Shown here in pieces: positions 14,845-23,189 of a DNA stretch of 36,891 nucleotides. The stretch comes from an uncultured Lachnospiraceae bacterium. Lineage in GTDB: Bacteria; Bacillota; Clostridia; Lachnospirales; Lachnospiraceae. Each line of letters opens with the position of its first letter. Position 1 is the stretch's first letter. The notes under the pieces are model-generated. The model made no database searches. It was not told the DNA's origin and saw nothing but the letters and a program-made list of their open reading frames with translations. The stretch covers positions 1 to 36,891 of the forward strand of contig CAJUKV010000034.1 in the NCBI GenBank assembly GCA_910587305.1. Reading direction: 5' to 3'. Both the position numbers and the translations under genes were made by a program.

Positions 14845-15729
14845 ATGAAGAAAATAAAAACAGTGGATGAAAGTATGGAACAGCAGGTTCATTATTCGGC
14901 AAAAACCTCCTGGATTGCGTTTGGTATCCTGTGCGTGATGGCATTTATTGCCCTGATTCCTTTGCTTTGGATCATCATTTCCTCCTTTAAGGTACATCAG
15001 GAAGTGGTTCAGGCAGGCGGTTTTTTATATCTGCCAAAGACATGGACGTTAGACAACTTTAAGGAACTGCTGTCCGCAAACAATAAACAGCTTCCGATTT
15101 ATTATTGGTTTGTAAATTCTGTTATTGTTTCGGGAAGCCAGACCGTGCTTGCGATTATCATTTATTCCATGGCGGCTTATGCTTATGCGAAGCTGCATTT
15201 TAAGGGGAGAGACATTATTTTTTACAGCATCATGTTTCTGTGCTCTTTCCCGGCGATTACCAATATTATACCAATGTATAAGATGATGCATATGTTTCAC
15301 TGGCTGAATAAGCCGATTGCTTTAATTGTACCCGGTCTTGCAGGCATCTATAATATTTTCCTGATTCGTCAGTTTATGCTGGCAATTCCGGATGTGATTT
15401 TAGAGTCCGCACGGATTGACGGGGCAAGTGAATTTAAGATTTACGGACAGATTGTATTGCCAAGCTGTAAACCGATTTTGATTGCCGTAGGACTGTTTAC
15501 GTTTACCGGAAGTTGGAATGATTTCCTCTGGCCTTCCATTGCAATCAACAATCTGGACAGACTGACTTTGACGTCGGGGCTGCAGCTTGCAAAGGGCGTG
15601 TACGCTAACCAGGTGCCGCAGATGAGCGCCATTGCAACGGTTGCAATTGTACCAATGATTATACTATATCTTTTTACCCAAAAGTATTTTGTGAAGGGAA
15701 TATCGCTTTCTTCGGGTGTGAAGGGATAG
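14845..15729 (+). CDS. Sugar ABC transporter permease, MalG/UgpE type
   Basis: A 294-residue partner permease with six predicted membrane segments and the EAA loop ESARIDGASEFKIYGQIVLP. It begins with a short charged cytoplasmic tail, MKKIKTVDESMEQQVHYSAK, as is usual for MalG-type subunits. GGGAGG lies just before the ATG, 15 bp after the preceding permease. With that protein it forms the transmembrane channel of the importer. Confidence 0.92.
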   Translation: MKKIKTVDESMEQQVHYSAKTSWIAFGILCVMAFIALIPLLWIIISSFKVHQEVVQAGGFLYLPKTWTLDNFKELLSANNKQLPIYYWFVNSVIVSGSQTVLAIIIYSMAAYAYAKLHFKGRDIIFYSIMFLCSFPAITNIIPMYKMMHMFHWLNKPIALIVPGLAGIYNIFLIRQFMLAIPDVILESARIDGASEFKIYGQIVLPSCKPILIAVGLFTFTGSWNDFLWPSIAINNLDRLTLTSGLQLAKGVYANQVPQMSAIATVAIVPMIILYLFTQKYFVKGISLSSGVKG

Positions 15730-15822
15730 CTTATGTAACAGTTCTTTTAAACCGCGCGCTTACCGCCGATCTTATAAGAGCATGACACAAGCGTGTAGAT
15801 TTTAGAAAGGAATAATAACAGC

Positions 15823-17580
15823 ATGGAGACAGAAATAAATACAAAGGTTCCCAGAGGGGAGTATCCGAGACCGCAGTTTGTGCGGGATTCATGGATGAGT
15901 TTAAACGGAGAATGGGATTTTTCCTTTGAAACGGACCAATTTGACCTGAAAATTATTGTGCCCTATGTATACCAGTCCCAGCTTTCAGGGATTGGGCTAA
16001 ACAAAGCGTGTGATGTGGTATGGTACCGCAAAAGCTTTGTTTTACCGGAAGAAATGCGAGGGGAGCGGATACTGCTTCACTTTGGCGCGGTAGATTATCT
16101 GTGTAAGGTATGGGTGAACGGAAAGCACATGACAACCCATGAAGGCGGCCACATCAGTTTTGAGACGGAGATTACCGAGGCCCTGTGCGAGGGGGAAAAC
16201 GTCATCACCGTAATGGCCGAGGATAAGGTAAAGGATCTGGAAATGCCCAGAGGAAAACAGATCTGGAAGGAAGAAAGCGAAGGGATTTTTTATACCAGAA
16301 CCACAGGAATCTGGCAGAGCGTATGGCTGGAAGGGGTAAAAAGCGGCTACCTGGATCATGTGTATATTACGCCGGATTTAGACCACAGAAGCGCTGATTT
16401 TCAATATGAGATTCGGGGCGTAAAAAAGGCGCAGCTAAGAACGCAAATCAGTTTCGGGGGAGTTGCGCTTTCGGATATAACCATTGATGCGAAACGGGAA
16501 GAAGGAAGTTTTTCCGTTACCCTTGACCAGCAGCTTTTATCAAAATGGAGCTTTCAGGAGGAAATGACCTGGACGCCGGAAAACCCAAGACTATTTGACG
16601 TGGTTTATACATTGATCGTGGACGGCGAGGCGGTGGATCGGGTAACTTCCTATTTTGGAATGAGAAAAGTGTCCGTGGAGAACGGGAGATTTTTATTAAA
16701 TAACCGCCCTTATTATCAGAAGCTTTTGCTGGATCAGGGCTATTGGCGCAAATCTCTTTTGACGGCCCCAAAGGACGAAGATTTCGTAAAAGACATTGAA
16801 CTGGCAAAATCAATGGGATTTAACGGTGTGCGCAAGCACCAGAAAATAGAAGATCCCCGGTTTTTATATCATGCGGACAAACTTGGATTTTTGGTGTGGG
16901 GCGAAATCGCCGCCGCTTATGTTTATTCCCGTAAATATGTAAAAAGAATCACGGCGGAGTGGATAGATGAAATTTTAAGGGACTATAACCATCCCTGTAT
17001 TGTGGCATGGACGCCGCTTAATGAATCCTGGGGAGTTCACAATATCAAAGACAATGTGGAGCAGCAAAGCCACAGTGCGGCTATGATTTATCTGACAAAA
17101 TCTTTGGATACCACCCGTCCGGTCATCTCAAATGACGGATGGGAACACACCTGTACGGATTTGCTCACCATTCATGACTATGAATGGAGGAGGGAGATCC
17201 TGAAGGAACGCTATAGCAGTGTGGAAAATATCCTTAGATCCTGTGCAAGCGGGCGTCCTCTTTTGGCAAATGGGTGGGAGTATAAAGGACAGCCGATTCT
17301 TGTTACGGAATTTGGCGGTATTTCTTACCAGAAAGATGAAAAGAAGGGCTGGGGATATTCGAATGCCGTGTCGGACGAAGATTTTGCCATTCGCTATAAT
17401 AATGTAATATCACCGATTTTACAGTCGCCGTACGTGCAGGGATTCTGCTACACGGAACTTACGGATGTGGAACAGGAAATTAACGGCCTTTTGACCTATG
17501 ATCGGAAACCTAAGATTTCCGTAGATGTTATCAAAAAAATTAATGAGGGTAAGTGGGACGATGTATGCAAAGAAGATTGA
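15823..17580 (+). CDS. Glycoside hydrolase family 2 enzyme, cytoplasmic
   Basis: A 585-residue enzyme with the GH2 layout: an N-terminal jelly-roll sugar-binding domain (PRPQFVRDSWMSLNGEWDF), an immunoglobulin-like domain and a TIM barrel. The acid/base glutamate is in PLNESWG (Glu401) and the nucleophile in LVTEFGG (Glu496). The 95-residue spacing between them is normal. It lacks a signal peptide, so it acts on sugar imported by the transporter encoded just upstream. It is shorter than LacZ-type beta-galactosidases and has no C-terminal domain 5. GH2 includes beta-galactosidase, beta-glucuronidase and beta-mannosidase activities; I cannot assign the substrate. A 93-bp gap separates it from the permease. 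Confidence 0.9.
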   Translation: METEINTKVPRGEYPRPQFVRDSWMSLNGEWDFSFETDQFDLKIIVPYVYQSQLSGIGLNKACDVVWYRKSFVLPEEMRGERILLHFGAVDYLCKVWVNGKHMTTHEGGHISFETEITEALCEGENVITVMAEDKVKDLEMPRGKQIWKEESEGIFYTRTTGIWQSVWLEGVKSGYLDHVYITPDLDHRSADFQYEIRGVKKAQLRTQISFGGVALSDITIDAKREEGSFSVTLDQQLLSKWSFQEEMTWTPENPRLFDVVYTLIVDGEAVDRVTSYFGMRKVSVENGRFLLNNRPYYQKLLLDQGYWRKSLLTAPKDEDFVKDIELAKSMGFNGVRKHQKIEDPRFLYHADKLGFLVWGEIAAAYVYSRKYVKRITAEWIDEILRDYNHPCIVAWTPLNESWGVHNIKDNVEQQSHSAAMIYLTKSLDTTRPVISNDGWEHTCTDLLTIHDYEWRREILKERYSSVENILRSCASGRPLLANGWEYKGQPILVTEFGGISYQKDEKKGWGYSNAVSDEDFAIRYNNVISPILQSPYVQGFCYTELTDVEQEINGLLTYDRKPKISVDVIKKINEGKWDDVCKED

Positions 17581-18562
17581 CATTATGAAGGGAATCTTAA
17601 CGCTGCAGATGATTTTTGCCCATTGCATCCAGTTTTATACTGACCTGGAAAAAAATACTCTGGCGTTACACATTTCGGAATATATTAATCTGACTACTTT
17701 TTCAGGGTTTTTATTTTGTTTTGGTTATGCATCATACCTTTCTTATTTTACGAAAGAACGCCGGGAAGCTTCCCGGCGCCTTTTTCATAATGGGTGGAAA
17801 CTGCTGGCCGGTTACTTGATATCCTGTTTTGGTTATACGATTTTTGTAGAAAAGCTTCCTTTCAGAATAGACAGGATAAGAGAGCTTCTCTTTTTTGAGC
17901 GTCTGGCAGGCTGGTCGGAATTTTTGTTTAGCTTTGCACTGGTAATGGCAATGGAACTGTTGCTCTATCCGTTGTTTTCCGGAAGGAGCAAACGGGTGTT
18001 TTTGGGTATGGCCATGGTGTCTTTTTTTGTGTGTTTTTTGCCGCACAGGGAAGTGGGAAGCCTTACGGGAAGTATAATCGGCGGTTATGGGGGTACATTT
18101 TTTCCTGTTATTCCTTATAGTGTTTATTTGATTGCAGGAGTTTGGATGGCGGGGGAGAAGAAGGAATACGGGAAAAGTATTTTTTTCATCTCTCTGGCAG
18201 GAACCATATGGTATGCAATCGACTATATATGGATTTCGGGTATGCGGCCTTCCCGGTTTCCACTATCATTTTCTTATTTGATCGGAGCGGCCTTTTTTCT
18301 GTATTTGTATTATCTTTTGTCTATGGCTTTGGAAAGAAAAGAGGGTGCGTTTTTGGTGCGATATTTAATGAATGTGGGAAAAAACAGCTTGTTTTACCTG
18401 TTAGTCAGCAATCTGGTTATTTTTTCCCTTAAGGCATCCGCCTTTTACAGGAAAAGTATGTTTTACAGTGTGGGATTATTTTTTACGATTCTTTTTATGA
18501 TAGATTATTTCAGGCGGATTGTGAGAGGGGATGACAGAAAACAAAATTTTGTGCTAAAATAG
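17561..18562 (+). CDS. Acyltransferase-3-like membrane protein
   Basis: A 333-residue multi-pass membrane protein with about ten hydrophobic segments. Its start, MYAKKIDIMKGILTLQMIFAH, matches the DILKGIxxxxVxxxH opening of acyltransferase 3 family proteins, which transfer acetyl or other acyl groups to sugars or cell-surface polymers. I chose ATG 17561 because it gives this conserved start; an in-frame start at 17525 lies further inside the GH2 gene. The first 20 bases overlap the GH2 end, so it is co-translated with the hydrolase. Its presence in a sugar catabolic operon is unusual. The family call is moderate, since later motifs are weak by eye. Confidence 0.65.
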   Translation: MYAKKIDIMKGILTLQMIFAHCIQFYTDLEKNTLALHISEYINLTTFSGFLFCFGYASYLSYFTKERREASRRLFHNGWKLLAGYLISCFGYTIFVEKLPFRIDRIRELLFFERLAGWSEFLFSFALVMAMELLLYPLFSGRSKRVFLGMAMVSFFVCFLPHREVGSLTGSIIGGYGGTFFPVIPYSVYLIAGVWMAGEKKEYGKSIFFISLAGTIWYAIDYIWISGMRPSRFPLSFSYLIGAAFFLYLYYLLSMALERKEGAFLVRYLMNVGKNSLFYLLVSNLVIFSLKASAFYRKSMFYSVGLFFTILFMIDYFRRIVRGDDRKQNFVLK

Positions 18563-18585
18563 GAAAAAATAAAGGGAGGTGCGCC

Positions 18586-19506
18586 ATGTCAAAACCCCTA
18601 TCGTTGGATTTGTCAGATACGCAGGAAATATGTAATATCGGAAAGGCTCTTTCTTCGCCTGTTCGGCTCGATATTTTGAAATTGCTCTATCTGGAAAGCC
18701 TCAGCATTGTGGAGATTTCCGAAAAGCTTTGTATAGCGCCGTCCAGCGCGGCGCTGCATGTGAAAATGTTAGAAGCGGCGGGTCTTATCAATGCGGAGGT
18801 ACAGCCCGGGACAAGAGGGGCGGTGAAGCTTTGCAGCAGGAAAAGAGATACCATCAATATTGAGCTGACGGATGTGGCCCAGAATGTACATGATATGGTG
18901 ACGGTGGATATGCCGGTTGGTGCGTATTCTATCTGCGAGGTAAAGCCCACCTGCGGAATTGCAGATGAAAACGGCGCAATAGGAAACGAGGATTCCATGA
19001 CAGGCTTTTACATGCCGGAACGGTTTAAGGCACAGCTTTTATGGAGCGCAGGCGGCTATGTGGAATACCGTTTTCCCAATAAGCTCCCTAAAAACAGAGA
19101 ATTGCAGGCCATAAGTTTTGTCGCCGAAATCTGCTCGGAAGCGGCAAACTACCGGGAGGACTGGAAATCGGAAATCACACTTTGGATAAATGGGATTGAA
19201 TGCGGAACGTTTCTCTCGCCGGGGGATTTTGGGGCAAGACGGGGGCGCTACACGCCGAAAGCATGGGCGGCGGGCGCTACGCAGTACGGCTTGCTTACCT
19301 GCTGGAGCGTACGGAGGGACGGATGCTATATCAATGAAAAGCGAGTCGGAGATGTGACCGTAGAGGAGTTGGGCATTTTGCCGGATAAAGCTATCATACT
19401 GAGAATTGGAAATAAGGACGACGCACAATATGTGGGCGGATTCAACATCTTTGGAAAAAAATTTGGCGATTACCCCCAGGACCTTGTTTTGAGTCTGGAA
19501 TATTAA
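18586..19506 (+). CDS. ArsR-type transcriptional regulator with large C-terminal domain
   Basis: A 306-residue protein. Residues about 12-90 form a winged helix of the ArsR type: NIGKALSSPVRLDILKLLYL, then the recognition region IAPSSAALHVKMLEAAGLI. The remaining 200 residues are beta-rich and contain a CEVKPTCGIAD segment; this part has no match I can name. Classical ArsR proteins are about 100 residues, so this is an unusual long form. The gene lies 23 bp after the membrane protein gene, with an AGGGAGGTG site before its ATG, in the sugar operon, and probably regulates that operon in response to a sugar bound by the C-terminal domain. That role is inferred from position only. Confidence 0.8.
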   Translation: MSKPLSLDLSDTQEICNIGKALSSPVRLDILKLLYLESLSIVEISEKLCIAPSSAALHVKMLEAAGLINAEVQPGTRGAVKLCSRKRDTINIELTDVAQNVHDMVTVDMPVGAYSICEVKPTCGIADENGAIGNEDSMTGFYMPERFKAQLLWSAGGYVEYRFPNKLPKNRELQAISFVAEICSEAANYREDWKSEITLWINGIECGTFLSPGDFGARRGRYTPKAWAAGATQYGLLTCWSVRRDGCYINEKRVGDVTVEELGILPDKAIILRIGNKDDAQYVGGFNIFGKKFGDYPQDLVLSLEY

Positions 19507-19522
19507 CAGGGAGAGTGTGAAG

Positions 19523-19606
19523 AGCAGTTCTAAGGCGTCAAAAAACGCCGCCTGGGAACTGCTAAAACTTTCCACTCGGAAAAATGCCTGAAATACGGCA
19601 TTTTTC
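19523..19606 (+). terminator. HP1 hairpin pair after the sugar operon
   Basis: Hairpin a: AGCAGTTCTAAGGCG (19523-19537) faces CGCCTGGGAACTGCT (19549-19563) with one wobble and one mismatch. Hairpin b: GAAAAATGCC (19579-19588) pairs with GGCATTTTTC (19597-19606). The CTAAGGCGTCAAA core and CGCCGCCT right side are shared with the pair after maf, but the outer arms are different and still self-complementary. It lies 17 bp after the regulator stop codon. Confidence 0.65.
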
Positions 19607-19696
19607 ATCCGGATTTGTGATTTTGCAAAGTGGAATCATGGGGCCGGATTGGATGATATATTTTTATGATATTTCAGCAATTTTTTTCAATAGGTA

Positions 19697-19726
19697 TTGA
19701 CTTATATGGCAGCGGTACAGCATAAT
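19697..19726 (+). promoter_or_regulatory. Promoter of the acidic 88-residue protein
   Basis: TTGACT (19697-19702) and CATAAT (19721-19726) with an 18-bp spacer form a good sigma-A promoter about 60 bp before the start codon at 19785. With the terminator at 20128 it makes a monocistronic unit. Confidence 0.6.
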
Positions 19727-19784
19727 AATAGTAACAGTAACGTTGTGAAAAGTACCAATAAATATTGTCATGGGAGGAACGGGT

Positions 19785-20051
19785 ATGCATGAGTTTGATG
19801 ATGTTGTATTACAGTGCTTTTTAGACAACCAGGGTCAATTATTTCCGGAGGAGGATGTGGCTTCCAATTTGGAGGAGGCCGAAGCGTTTCTTGAGGAAAG
19901 TCTGGCGGTGGTGGTGAATTCTATTGACGAGGTATGGAAATACTTTGAAGAAGCGGGGGTTGATGTGGACGGAGCAAGAGGGGATGAAATCCTTGAGGCT
20001 GACGAAGTGTTCGATATTGGAGATGGCAGATATTTAATCGTTGAAGGATAA
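19785..20051 (+). CDS. Very acidic small protein of unknown function (88 residues)
   Basis: The start is ATG 19785, 7 nt after GGGAGG (19772-19777); an in-frame start at 19770 would lie before that site. The product has 26 Asp/Glu and only 3 Lys/Arg, no signal peptide and no membrane segment. It begins MHEFDDVVLQCFLDNQGQLF and ends in a glycine-containing beta-like segment, VFDIGDGRYLIVEG. I recognise no family. A dedicated promoter and an intrinsic terminator flank it, which supports a real, independently controlled gene. Possible roles for such charge include nucleic-acid mimicry or metal/protein binding, but nothing in the sequence shows which. Confidence 0.7.
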   Translation: MHEFDDVVLQCFLDNQGQLFPEEDVASNLEEAEAFLEESLAVVVNSIDEVWKYFEEAGVDVDGARGDEILEADEVFDIGDGRYLIVEG

Positions 20052-20127
20052 TAAAAGGTTATAAGAAATATTTTCTCACCAATATTGACAAAATAAAATG
20101 ATGACGAAATATGGCAAACGCACAAAT

Positions 20128-20171
20128 AAGGTGTAAAGTCTCATGAGATGTCAGGGCTCTACACCTTTTTT
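20128..20171 (+). terminator. Intrinsic terminator
   Basis: AAGGTGTA (20128-20135) pairs with TACACCTT (20160-20167), with a TCTCATGAGA palindrome inside the loop, followed by a T-run to 20171. It ends the transcript of the acidic protein gene. Confidence 0.75.
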
Positions 20172-20221
20172 ATTATAAGATGACTTGCAGAGTGTGGCGG
20201 CGCTTGTTTAACATAAGGATG

Positions 20222-20333
20222 GGGGCAAGGCGTGGCATTTGCTGCCCCACAGGATAAAAAAGGATTTTCTGATCAGCAAATTTTGGCTTGAGGGCTTCCT
20301 GCAACAAAATGTTTACGCTCTTTGTTGTAGGAA
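20222..20333. promoter_or_regulatory. Structured leader before the sugar kinase gene
   Basis: Two stems occupy the gap before the kinase: GGGGCA (20222-20227) with TGCCCC (20243-20248), and TTCCTGCAACAAA (20296-20308) with TTTGTTGTAGGAA (20321-20333), the latter with a single mismatch and ending about 10 nt before the ribosome binding site. No T-run follows. It could be a 5' regulatory structure or an operator dyad. Confidence 0.4.
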
Positions 20334-20355
20334 ATTCGCAGGTTGAGAAAGGAAC

Positions 20356-21678
20356 ATGGATATTTATATGAAAGCAATTGGAATCGATATTGGTACAACT
20401 ACAATTAGTGCGGTGGTGTTTGATGATACACAGGAAAGAGTGCTTAAGGCCCTCACGATTCAAAACGGAAGCTTTATCCGGACAGAGCATGAATGGGAAC
20501 GGTTACAGGATGTGGAAATCATAATAGAAAAAGCGAAAAATGTACTGGACGAATTGCTGAAATTGTATCCGGATACCGGAACAATTGGACTTACAGGACA
20601 GATGCATGGTATCTTGTATGTGGATGACGGGGGGAAATGCTGCAGCCCTCTTTATACATGGCAGGATCAGCGGGGGAATCTTCCTGAGTTTGAGGGCTTA
20701 TCCCTGGCGCAGTGGGTTAGCCAAAAGAGCGGTGTGCAGGTGTTTACCGGATACGGAACGATAACCCATTTATATCAGCAAAGAAAGGGGCAGGTTCCCC
20801 AAAAGGCCGTATCGTTTTGCACGGTTCCCGATTATCTTGGTATGGTAATTACAGGCAGGAAGGAGCCGCTTTTACATATCAGTATGGCTGCCAGCCTTGG
20901 TTTTTTTGACGGAAGAAAAAAGGAGTTTTTAAAGGAAAAGCTTGAAGGGCTTGGGATGGATACGGATATGCTGCCAGAGGTAACGGATACTTTTTCCGCA
21001 ATTGGCGCTTATCAGGGAAGGCCGGTTACGGTTGCAATTGGGGATAATCAGGCAAGCTTTCTTGGAGCGGTGGGAGTCAGGGAAAATACGGTATTATTAA
21101 ACGTAGGGACAGGCGGACAGGTTTCCGTGGTCTCCGATCGATTCATTGAGGCGGAAGGTATCGAGGCAAGGCCGCTGAGCGCGGATAAATATCTTTTGGT
21201 GGGTTCTTCCCTTTGCGGCGGAAGAGCCTATGCTATTTTGGAAAACTTTTTTAGAAGCTACGGGACGGCGGCAGGTATTGAAGATGTCCCACAATATGAT
21301 ATAATGGAAAAGTTAGCTGGTAAAGGTATGAAATTACAGGATGGCATGGAGGTAACGACCACCTTTAACGGCACTCGCACAAACCCTTCGCTTAGGGGGA
21401 GCATCCATAATATCAGTAAAGATAATTTTACACCGGAGGGACTGATTTATGGCGTTTTAAGGGGAATTGCAGAGGAACTGCACGATATGTTTCAAGTGAT
21501 GCGGGGCTATACGGGCATTAAGGCGGACAGGCTCATTGGTTCCGGAAACGGAGTGCGGAAAAATACGGTGTTACGGCATATTTTTGAAGAATTGTTTGAA
21601 GCAAGGCTGTTTATGGCAAAATATAAGGAAGAAGCCGCCTGCGGCGCGGCCATCAGTAGCTGCCACAAGGAAAAATAA
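20356..21678 (+). CDS. FGGY-family carbohydrate kinase, sedoheptulokinase-like
   Basis: A 440-residue cytoplasmic sugar kinase. The N-terminal phosphate loop is AIGIDIGTTTISAVVFD; GLTGQMHGILYVDDG and TWQDQRG match the sugar-binding region of the FGGY family, and LLNVGTGGQVSVV and GNGVRKN belong to the second domain. The QMHG element and overall length recall sedoheptulokinases more than xylulokinases or glycerol kinases, but the substrate is uncertain. The ATG at 20356 follows GAGAAAGGAAC; an alternative in-frame ATG lies at 20368. It is 50 bp before the sugar transferase gene and could feed phosphorylated sugar into polysaccharide or pentose-phosphate metabolism. Confidence 0.85.
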   Translation: MDIYMKAIGIDIGTTTISAVVFDDTQERVLKALTIQNGSFIRTEHEWERLQDVEIIIEKAKNVLDELLKLYPDTGTIGLTGQMHGILYVDDGGKCCSPLYTWQDQRGNLPEFEGLSLAQWVSQKSGVQVFTGYGTITHLYQQRKGQVPQKAVSFCTVPDYLGMVITGRKEPLLHISMAASLGFFDGRKKEFLKEKLEGLGMDTDMLPEVTDTFSAIGAYQGRPVTVAIGDNQASFLGAVGVRENTVLLNVGTGGQVSVVSDRFIEAEGIEARPLSADKYLLVGSSLCGGRAYAILENFFRSYGTAAGIEDVPQYDIMEKLAGKGMKLQDGMEVTTTFNGTRTNPSLRGSIHNISKDNFTPEGLIYGVLRGIAEELHDMFQVMRGYTGIKADRLIGSGNGVRKNTVLRHIFEELFEARLFMAKYKEEAACGAAISSCHKEK

Positions 21679-21728
21679 ATTGAAAAACTATGATTTTGCG
21701 GGCTTTTGGAAGCGTGGAGGGATTATAA

Positions 21729-23147
21729 ATGTACCAAAGGAGATCAAGGCTGCAGAGCTTAATTATACTGATGCTGGATTGTATCTGTATTACAGTCAGT
21801 CTGGTGCTTGCCAATTATATCAGAAATGGCAGGCTCTTCGTCAGCGATAACGCCCGTATGGATTTTGGTATGCTTCTTGTAGGGAGCCTTACGGTTTTTC
21901 TTGCCATGAATTTGTTCCGCAATACAAACAGGGATATTTTTTTAAGAGGGCCTTTGCATGAGATAGTCCATATAATACAAAATAATATTCTGATGTTTGC
22001 AGGCGTGGCTATCATTTTATACTTCCTGAACCTGATAGACGCCTATTCCCGTCTTGCATTTTTGTATTTCCTTTTGATTGACTGCGGGCTGATGTTTTTA
22101 TTGCATCAGCTCTGGAAAAAGATGCTGCCCTTTCTTTACCTGCATTTTGGAGAGACCAGAAAGCTTTTGCTGGTGGCGGATGAAGAGTACGCGGCCGATT
22201 TGGTGCAGGACGTGAAGGGGATGAAGGATTTCCGGTATGAGATTACCGGGATTGCCCTGGTGGGAAGGAAGGATACGCCGGATAATTTGGGGGACGTTTT
22301 GGCAGTGACGGATGAAGACCATCTGGTGGAATACTGTAAAGGGGCTTCCCTGGATGAAATTATTGTGGCGGTGGGATCCGCAAAAAAGAAAAGCATCCTT
22401 TCCAAAATGGAGCTTATGGCAGAGATGGGGATTACCATACATTACCAGATTCCGGTGCCGGAGCTAAGCGGCGCAAGGCAAAAAGTGCTTTCTCAGTTCG
22501 GGCGTTTTTATACGGTGACTTACGCCAACAGAGTTGCGCCGGTAGGACAGATTCTTTTAAAAAGGCTGTTGGACTTGTGCGGGGGCGTCGTTGGATGCAT
22601 TGCGCTTTTGCTCGTTACAATAGTGGTGGGGCCGCTTATCAAGCTGGAATCCCCGGGGCCCGTATTCTTTTCCCAAAAGAGAGTGGGGCGTAACGGGCGT
22701 ATTTTCAAAATGTACAAGTTCCGCTCCATGTATGCGGACGCGGAGGAGCGGAAAAAAGAGCTGATGGATCAAAACGAGATGAACGGTCTTATGTTTAAAA
22801 TGGAAAACGACCCCAGAATTACGAAAATCGGCCGGTTTATGCGAAAGACCAGCTTAGACGAGTTCCCGCAGTTTCTGAATATCATAAAGGGAGATATGAG
22901 CCTGGTGGGAACCAGGCCGCCTACATTAGACGAGTTTGCCCAGTACAGCCCTTACCACAAAAAGCGTCTCAGCTTCCGGCCGGGGCTTACCGGCATGTGG
23001 CAGGTCAGCGGCAGAAGCGATATTACGGATTTTGAGGAAATTGTGAAACTGGATGTGGAATATATCGATAATTGGTCCTTTATGCTGGACGTGAAAATCC
23101 TGTTTAAAACCGCCTTTGCAGTGTTTCGGGGAAAGGGCGCGAAATAG
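21729..23147 (+). CDS. Polyprenyl-phosphate sugar-1-phosphate transferase, exopolysaccharide initiation
   Basis: A 472-residue WbaP/CpsE-type enzyme that transfers a sugar phosphate from a nucleotide sugar to undecaprenyl phosphate, the first step of capsule or exopolysaccharide assembly at the membrane. Four N-terminal membrane helices precede a CoA-binding-like domain, then a fifth helix (KRLLDLCGGVVGCIALLLV) and the catalytic domain with GPVFFSQKRVGRNGRIFKMY, KFRSMYADAE, DEFPQFLNIIKGDMSLVGTR and FRPGLTGMWQVSGRS. The length is normal for this class. The linked GDP-mannose pyrophosphorylase suggests a mannose-type precursor is used nearby, but no other glycosyltransferases lie in this window. 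Confidence 0.92.
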   Translation: MYQRRSRLQSLIILMLDCICITVSLVLANYIRNGRLFVSDNARMDFGMLLVGSLTVFLAMNLFRNTNRDIFLRGPLHEIVHIIQNNILMFAGVAIILYFLNLIDAYSRLAFLYFLLIDCGLMFLLHQLWKKMLPFLYLHFGETRKLLLVADEEYAADLVQDVKGMKDFRYEITGIALVGRKDTPDNLGDVLAVTDEDHLVEYCKGASLDEIIVAVGSAKKKSILSKMELMAEMGITIHYQIPVPELSGARQKVLSQFGRFYTVTYANRVAPVGQILLKRLLDLCGGVVGCIALLLVTIVVGPLIKLESPGPVFFSQKRVGRNGRIFKMYKFRSMYADAEERKKELMDQNEMNGLMFKMENDPRITKIGRFMRKTSLDEFPQFLNIIKGDMSLVGTRPPTLDEFAQYSPYHKKRLSFRPGLTGMWQVSGRSDITDFEEIVKLDVEYIDNWSFMLDVKILFKTAFAVFRGKGAK

Positions 23148-23189
23148 GCGGTAACTGTCGTAACAGGTGAAAGGAGAATGGGAGTTAAA

